From contig NC_089221.1 in assembly GCF_963924675.1 (NCBI RefSeq), positions 6,941,851 through 7,005,850 on the forward strand: a stretch of DNA of 64,000 nucleotides. The letters run 5' to 3'. The position numbers were made by a program, and so were the translations under genes. This DNA is from Phocoena phocoena. Lineage: Eukaryota > Chordata > Mammalia > Artiodactyla > Phocoenidae. The notes under the pieces are model-generated. The model worked only from the letters and a program-made list of their open reading frames with translations. It did not search any database and was not told where the DNA came from. Position 1 is the first letter of the stretch, and each line of letters starts with the position of its first letter. Shown in pieces: positions 58,638 to 64,000 of the stretch.

Positions 58638-60204
58638 AATCTACCTCCTTGATAATTCCACCCCAGAACATGGAATACCTCTTTCCTACCATTTCTGGGA
58701 ACTTTATTACATGTGTGCCTGTCTACAGAAGCTACATCATTTTCTTCAGTGGGCTTTGGGTCCTTTCCATGAGAAACTCAGGCAAATTTAGAATTTAGCC
58801 ATAATTGCCTGATTTGGACTTTTAGCTGTCATCTTCCTAGGTTTGCCTAAGCACAGTCATGACTCATAGATGTTTTTTTTTTTTTTTCCATAGGTTGCTG
58901 CCATACTGATTTACAGAAAAAACTTCTGAAGGATCACTTTTCTGCCAAAGAATTACTCTCAAATGAACTGAATCTGGGAAAAATATCTATGTAATGCTGC
59001 AAATTGCTATGAACCACCCCTTAAATACTTTTATCATGAGCAATACAATATATGTAGCCAAAAACTAAAAATAAAATCAGTATTAGTGTTAAGTATATTT
59101 GGTCAAATATCATAAGTATGCAAAACCATAATCTTTTCTCAGTGATGTTTTACAGATGATCAGTAAGCTACCCACTCCTGTATTATGGGATAAGAATATA
59201 GTTTTCACAAATTGACAATTGTAGAATTTATCACATTAGTATTCCTATGTGAACTGGTATTTCTAAAGCTAAACCCCCAAATTTCTTTTCATTCTTTTGT
59301 ATTCAAACCTCCTAGACTCTGAGTGACTCTGGCTAAATGATTTGCCTTTTCTATATTTCACTCATACAAATCATGGTAAGAAAACCTGCCTTTCATCTTA
59401 AAAAATGACCGTTTAGTGCATTTTAACATCTGTCTGCAACTGAGCTTCTGGGAAGAAAATCCCCCCTAAATCTCCTTCATGGCATGATATTGGCATTAAG
59501 GAGAAAGCATTTCCTTGGAAGAAGAGAACATAGGAAAATACTCATGTGTGCTTGGATTGATAGAGCTGTATGCATTAAAACAAAGAATTGTTTCCCAGAC
59601 CCCCTACTCACTCTGCAGCCACGCAGGTAGCTACCTAGGTGAATGGTGATTTCCACCTCCTCAGAGCCAGCACAAGGGCTGGGTAGGTGTGAGGTACAAC
59701 TCCACCTGGTCAAGTGAGTAGGCACTAGGATGGCATGTCTACCACTTGACAAGCCATTCCTGGGAGAAAGTGTTCTGGACTTTTGGGAATAAAGGAACAT
59801 ATAAGCACTTTGGAACATTTTAAATGAGGGATCTCTACTCAGCTAAGAACACCTGGATTCCCTCACTTACTGACCACAAAAGAACAATTAGACAGCAGAT
59901 GTCTTGAGAAACGGCCACCTCAGACTGAATCAAACTGATGACTTGCAGAGGTGGAATTAACAACATTTTATTAAACTCCTGGGTCAAGTAGGTTTCCTTA
60001 GCAATCTTGTTTTCTTCTTCTTAAAGCACAAATTCAACTTAGAATTGGCATATTGCTGTTTTACTGAAATCCAAGCAAGGGAAATTCACTTTGGAGACAT
60101 TAGTTGCCTTGGCATTTTTATAAGGTTTTTAAATTTCCAGTTCAGGTTAAGGAAAACTAGAATGGTGTTTACAACAAGCAACTTACCTCAACTTATGTGG
60201 TTTC
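58638..60204. other. single-copy DNA, no gene seen
   Basis: No recognised element or exon. Poly(T) at about 58873-58888. A 113-codon minus-strand frame (59818-59477) has no known domain. Confidence 0.5.
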
Positions 60205-60220
60205 TAAATACAAAGAAAGG

Positions 60221-60540
60221 ACTTGAGGATATGGGGAGGGGGAAGGGTGAGTTTTGACAGGGCAAGAGAGAGTCATGGACATATACACACTAACAAACGT
60301 AGTAAGATAGATAGCTAGGGGGAAGCAGCCGCAAGGCACAGGGATATTAGCTCGGGGCTTTGGGACAGCCTGGAGGGGTGGGATGGGGAGAGTGGGAGGG
60401 AGGGAGACGCAAGAGGGAAGACACATGGGAGCATATGTATATGTATAGCTGATTCACTTTGTTATAAAGCAGAAACTAACACACCATTGTAAAGCAATTA
60501 TACCCCAATAAAGATGTTAAAAAATAAAAAATAAAAAAAA
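60221..60540 (+). mobile_element. L1 3'UTR-only insertion
   Basis: Only the last 320 bp of a young L1 ('acttgaggatatggggaggg' to 'caataaagatgttaaaaaat' plus A-rich tail), flanked by a perfect 16-bp TSD (TAAATACAAAGAAAGG) at 60205-60220 and 60541-60556. G-run-rich tract at about 60373-60404. No coding sequence. Confidence 0.96.
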
Positions 60541-60613
60541 TAAATACAAAGAAAGGTAAATATATGTACATGTATATAAGAAAGTATATTCACTAAATGC
60601 AAAGGTTTTCATC

Positions 60614-60616
<3 letters not shown>

Positions 60617-60655
<39 letters not shown>
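60617..60655. repeat. (AC)n microsatellite
   Basis: Uninterrupted AC run of 39 bp. Confidence 0.96.
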
Positions 60656-60656
<1 letters not shown>

Positions 60657-61409
60657 CGTAAAGGAAATTCTTGATTTAGGCTTAGAGTGCTGGTAAGTAG
60701 CAAAGGCAGGAGTTGAACACAAGCAATTTGGCTCCAGAAAACAAGTGTTTCAACTTCACCACAGATCTATTCACCTCTACAAAATTCAAAGAAACTAAGA
60801 CCATGTCATTAAAAATATCCACATGAGGAGAGTTCCCAGTATAGCAAGTGGGAAGACCCTGAGCTCACCTTCTCCCATGGAGACACCCAAATTACAACCA
60901 TTTACAAAGCAGCTATCCATAAGAGTGATCTGAAGACTAGCAGGAAAGATCTTCTACAACTAAAGATATAAAGACGGAACCACAGTGAGATGGGTAGGAG
61001 GGCCAGGATAGTCAAGATTCACACCCCTGAGGCCAGTGACCCACACGTGGGAGGACAATCACAATTGCAGAGGTTGTCTCCAAGGAGCAAGGGATGTAAG
61101 CCACATATCTGGCTTCCCAGACCAGTGGTCCTTCATTAAGAAGATGAACCCCAAGAACATCTGCCTTTGAAGGCCAGCAGGGCTTGTGTACCTGAGGGCC
61201 AGAGGGCTGTAAGAAAGAGAGACTCTGCTTTTAAAGGGTGCACACTTGCTGATCTTGGAGAGCCTCCTAGAGAAATAGGTCATCGAGACACCCCTGGGGA
61301 CTTAGATGCTGGTGTCAACCATTGTGGGGAGCCTGTTCTACCATGAATACAAGGTGCTGACAAGTGCCATTTTGGATCCTCCCTCTAGACTATTAGCACC
61401 AAGACCTAG

Positions 61410-61880
61410 CCCTGTTCACCAGGTGGTCAGCAGCAGCCCTGGGATCCCCCAGACCCCTGAGCAAGCTGCCAGGGACCTGGCACTGCTCAGGAGTGGAGAG
61501 TGACAAGCCCCAGGATCCCTGAACCTCACAGCCAACACATCTGGGAAACAGCATCACCCACCAGCAATGTGCAAACAGCCCTGGGATCCCCAGGCCATGC
61601 AGCCAGCTACCTGGGACTCAGTCCCACCTACCAGCAGGTCAGCATCAGCCTGGGATTTTCAAAGCCTCAGCCTTACCCACCAGTGGGCTATCACCAGTCT
61701 CTGGACCCTGGAACCCTGAAGTCAGCTGCATCAGGATCTAGTCCCACCCTCCCAGTGGGCCAAGACCAGGCCCAAGGCCCTCTAGGCTCCATAGCCAGCT
61801 GTACTGGGACTCCCCAGGCCATGGAGCCAACCACACCAGGACCCAGCCTTGCCCATCAGCAGCTGACAGCCTTAATAAGC
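61410..61880 (+). repeat. degenerate ~70-bp tandem array in L1 5'UTR
   Basis: Recurring 'ccagca/ccagtgggc' anchors at 61561, 61631, 61680, 61752 and 61856 with 'agccagct' and 'cccacc' blocks between. Unit length near 70 bp, with irregular gaps. It produces a 159-codon Pro/Ser/Gly-rich frame (61500-61979) that is not a gene. Confidence 0.6.
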
Positions 61881-62222
61881 AGGGCTGGGCAGCCAACCAG
61901 GCTAGGGACCAACTCACCTATCAGCACACCCACAGTAGTCAGCCCTGCCACAACAGAAGGACCCATTCAGCCCACATAGGGGGCACCTCTAGATCATATA
62001 GCTCTGGTGATCAAAAGGGAATGTGATTGATGCTGGGCCCCATAGGACATCTTCTACACAAGGCCACTTCTCCAAGACTGGGAAATGAAACTGATCTAAA
62101 TATTACATGTGAACGAACAAGATAAAACCCCAGAAGAAGAATTAGATAGAATGAGATAGCCATTCTACCCATAAAGTGTTCAAGGTAAAGATCATAACAA
62201 TGGTCAACAAACTTGGGAGAAG

Positions 62223-62432
62223 ATGGATGAACACAGTGAGAAGTTTAGTGAAGAGTTAGAAAATATAAAGAAGAATCAAATAGAGTTGAAGAATATAATA
62301 ACTGAAATACAAAATACACAAGAAGGAAGCAACAGTAGATTAGATGATACAGAGAAACGGATGAGCAATCTTGAAGACAGAGTAGTGGAAATCACCCAAA
62401 TTGAAAAGAAAAAAATAAATTTAAGAATTTAA
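62223..62432 (+). pseudogene. L1 ORF1 coiled-coil fragment
   Basis: A 69-codon frame with heptad-like spacing ('LENIKKNQIELKNIITEIQN', then 'SRLDDTEKRMSNLEDRVVEI') typical of the ORF1p coiled coil. It stops before the RRM and C-terminal domains, which are deleted. Confidence 0.85.
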
Positions 62433-62458
62433 AACATGAAGACAGTTTAAGACCTTAA

Positions 62459-63612
62459 GAAAGAGGGGCCAATTAAATACAATCAGAAATGAAAGAGAAG
62501 TTACAACTGACACCAATGAAATACAAAGGATCATAGGATATTACTATGAACAATTATAAAATGGACAACATAGAAGGAATGGATAAATTACTAGAAATGT
62601 ATAATCTCTCAAAACTAAGCCAGGAATAAATGTAAAGTGTGAAGAGACCAATGAAACAGATCACTAATGACACTGAATCAGTAGTTTAAAAAAAATCTCC
62701 CAACAAAAAAATGTCTAGGAGCAGACAGCTTAACAGGTGATGTCTACCAAATATTTACAGAAGAGTTATCACCTATCTTTCTCAAACTATTCCAAAATAT
62801 TGCAGAGGAAGGAACATTTTCAAACTCATTCCATGGGTATAACATCACCCTGATACAAAAACCAGGAAAAGATATCACAGAAACCAAATATTACAGGTCA
62901 ATATTAAATGCAAAAATCCTACACAAAACATTAGCAAACTGAATTCAACAGTACATTAAAAGGAACACAATGATCAAGTGAGATTTAGCCCAGGGACATA
63001 AAGATGGTTAAATGTCCTGGAATCAATCTATGTGATATACCACATTAACAAACTGAATAAAAAACAATATGATCACCTCAAACATATGATCATCTCAAAA
63101 AGCTTTTGTCAAAAGGAGAAAAAGCTTTTGACAAAACTCAACATCCATTTATGATTAAAAAAATACCTCTCAACAAAGTGGGTATAGAGGGAACATTCCT
63201 CAAAATAATAAAGAGCATATATGACAAACATACAGCCAACATCATATCCAATGGTGAAAAGCTGAAAGCATTTTCTCTAAGATCAGAAACAAAGGCAAGG
63301 ATGCCCACTCTTGCCCATTTTGTTAAGCATAATATTGGAAGTCCTAGCCACAGCAATCAGACAAAAAGAATAAATAAATAAATTAATTAATTAATAAAAC
63401 AAATCCAAGTTGAAAAAGAATTAGTAATATTGTCACTGTTTTCAGATGACATGATACTCTATATAGAAAATACTAAAGGTACCACCAAAAGCTATTAGAA
63501 CTAATACATGAATTCAGTAAAGTTGAAGGATAGAAAATTAATATACAGAAATCTGTTGCATTTTCATACACTAACAACAAACTATCAGAAAGTTAAATTA
63601 AGAAAACAATCC
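62459..63612 (+). pseudogene. L1 ORF2 reverse-transcriptase region, ancient, broken
   Basis: Starts in ORF2 at the 'EVTTDTNEIQRI' block, then a TAA after 'YYEQL', 'FQNIAEEGTFSNSFHG' and 'ITLIQKPGKDITE'. The catalytic block reads FSDD (63439-63450) instead of FADD. Many stops and frameshifts. Ends abruptly at about 63612, where a younger sequence interrupts it; the remaining 3' part should lie beyond the window. Confidence 0.88.
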
Positions 63613-63792
63613 CGAGAATGGAGTCCACATTTCTGCAGAGCTGGAACTCCCGGCTCGGGGTCTCTTCCCTCCGCCGTCACGGAACTGCCCCGGAGCCCTA
63701 GGCGAGGGCGGCCTCACTGAGGCTGCTGGCTCTGGAGGGGCTATGGCGGCCGAAGCCATGACAGTCGTGCGGATGGCAGGCCGGTATCTAGG
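63613..63792 (+). other. CpG-rich segment fused to an L1 5' end
   Basis: GC-rich, with many CpGs ('ccctccgccgtcacggaact', 'ctatggcggccgaagccatg'), unlike the old L1 before it and the L1 5'UTR after it. It has an ATG at 63743 in good context (GGCTATGGCG) whose frame runs on into L1. This could be host first-exon or CpG-island sequence carried as a 5' transduction, or an extra 5' portion of this L1's promoter. I do not recognise a source gene. Confidence 0.5.
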
Positions 63793-64000
63793 GGAAGATG
63801 GCAGAAGAGTAAGATGTGGAGATCACCTTCCTCCCCACAGATACATCAGAAATACATCTACATGTGGAACAATTCCTACAGAGCACCTACTGAACACTGG
63901 CAGAAGACCTCAGACCTCCCAAAAGGCAAGAAACTCCACACGTACCTGGGTAGGGCAAAAGAAACAAGAATAAACAGAGACAAAAGAATAGGGACAGGAC
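63793..64000 (+). mobile_element. young L1 5' end, continues past the window
   Basis: 'gggaagatggcagaagagta' contains the AAGATGGC YY1-type site normal at L1 5' ends, followed by 'gagatcaccttcctccccac' and 'aagaaactccacacgtacct', as I recall from cetartiodactyl L1 promoters. RNA polymerase II starts L1 transcription here. Orientation plus. It is inserted, with the preceding GC-rich segment, into the old L1 ORF2. Confidence 0.8.

Larger units (their letters stand above)
60829..62458 (+). mobile_element. ancient L1, 5'UTR and start of ORF1
   Basis: 'gtgggaagaccctgagctca' with the following 'cttctcccatggagacaccc' matches old L1M 5'UTR starts. The 5'UTR is GC-richer and holds a degenerate tandem array (about 61410-61880). 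ORF1 coiled-coil sequence follows. Joined near 62458 directly to ORF2 sequence, so roughly 2 kb (rest of ORF1, spacer, ORF2 endonuclease) is missing. Confidence 0.8.

Noticed and set aside
61500..61979. 159-codon Pro/Ser/Gly-rich frame
   Set aside because: Product of the tandem 5'UTR units of an old L1, not a host gene.
1..64000. CRISPR array, prokaryotic operon or phage
   Set aside because: Nothing of this kind is present. The interspersed repeats show a mammalian nuclear genome.

Overview
This is mammalian genomic DNA from a gene-poor, AT-rich region. It is most likely from a whale or dolphin (Cetacea), or less likely a hippo. The clues are several well-preserved CHR-type (tRNA-Glu-derived) SINEs with perfect or near-perfect target-site duplications (TSDs), young L1 elements of cetartiodactyl type, and no recognisable BovB or Bov-tA repeats. 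I found no host protein-coding exon I can name, no tRNA or rRNA gene and no CRISPR. Almost every long open reading frame is either a piece of L1 ORF2 or chance.

Layout. 1-4311: mostly single-copy DNA with a (CT)n tract and a MIR. 4312-5824: one L1 insertion on the minus strand that carries about 300 bp of non-L1 sequence with its own polyadenylation signal at its 3' end, all inside one 14-bp TSD. 6012-6262: a young CHR SINE. 7-9 kb: old MIR and L2 pieces and a 42-bp tandem duplication. 9095-9825: a CpG-rich block with a splice-donor-like site and CTCF-like motifs, the best regulatory candidate in the window. 10-17 kb: single-copy DNA, MIR, L2, an unnamed ancient repeat and two CHR SINEs. 17-28 kb: microsatellites, a long decayed L2 (19625-21250) interrupted by an L1, a CHR SINE, a MER5-like element and a second L2 remnant.

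28443-34061: a nearly full-length but dead L1 (5'UTR part, ORF1, ORF2, 3'UTR) between degenerate TSDs, followed by a much older L1 fragment. 35-40 kb: small L1 piece, a pair of diverged unclassified repeats, MIRs and a Tigger-type DNA transposon nested within another. 41-53 kb: an orphan 140-codon frame, L1 3' pieces, a CHR SINE on each strand, L2, an MLT1-type LTR, a 30-bp minisatellite and a 5'-truncated L1 with a perfect 17-bp TSD. 53-60.5 kb: single-copy DNA and two more truncated L1s. 60829-63612: an ancient, internally deleted L1. 63613-64000: a GC-rich segment joined directly to the 5' end of a young L1 that runs off the window, a possible 5' transduction.

The history visible here is successive retrotransposition: L2, MIR and MLT1 first, then DNA transposons and older L1s, then CHR SINEs and young L1s. 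Ages were ranked by eye from TSD decay and disablement. Family names rest on recognised consensus sequence, not on a database search.
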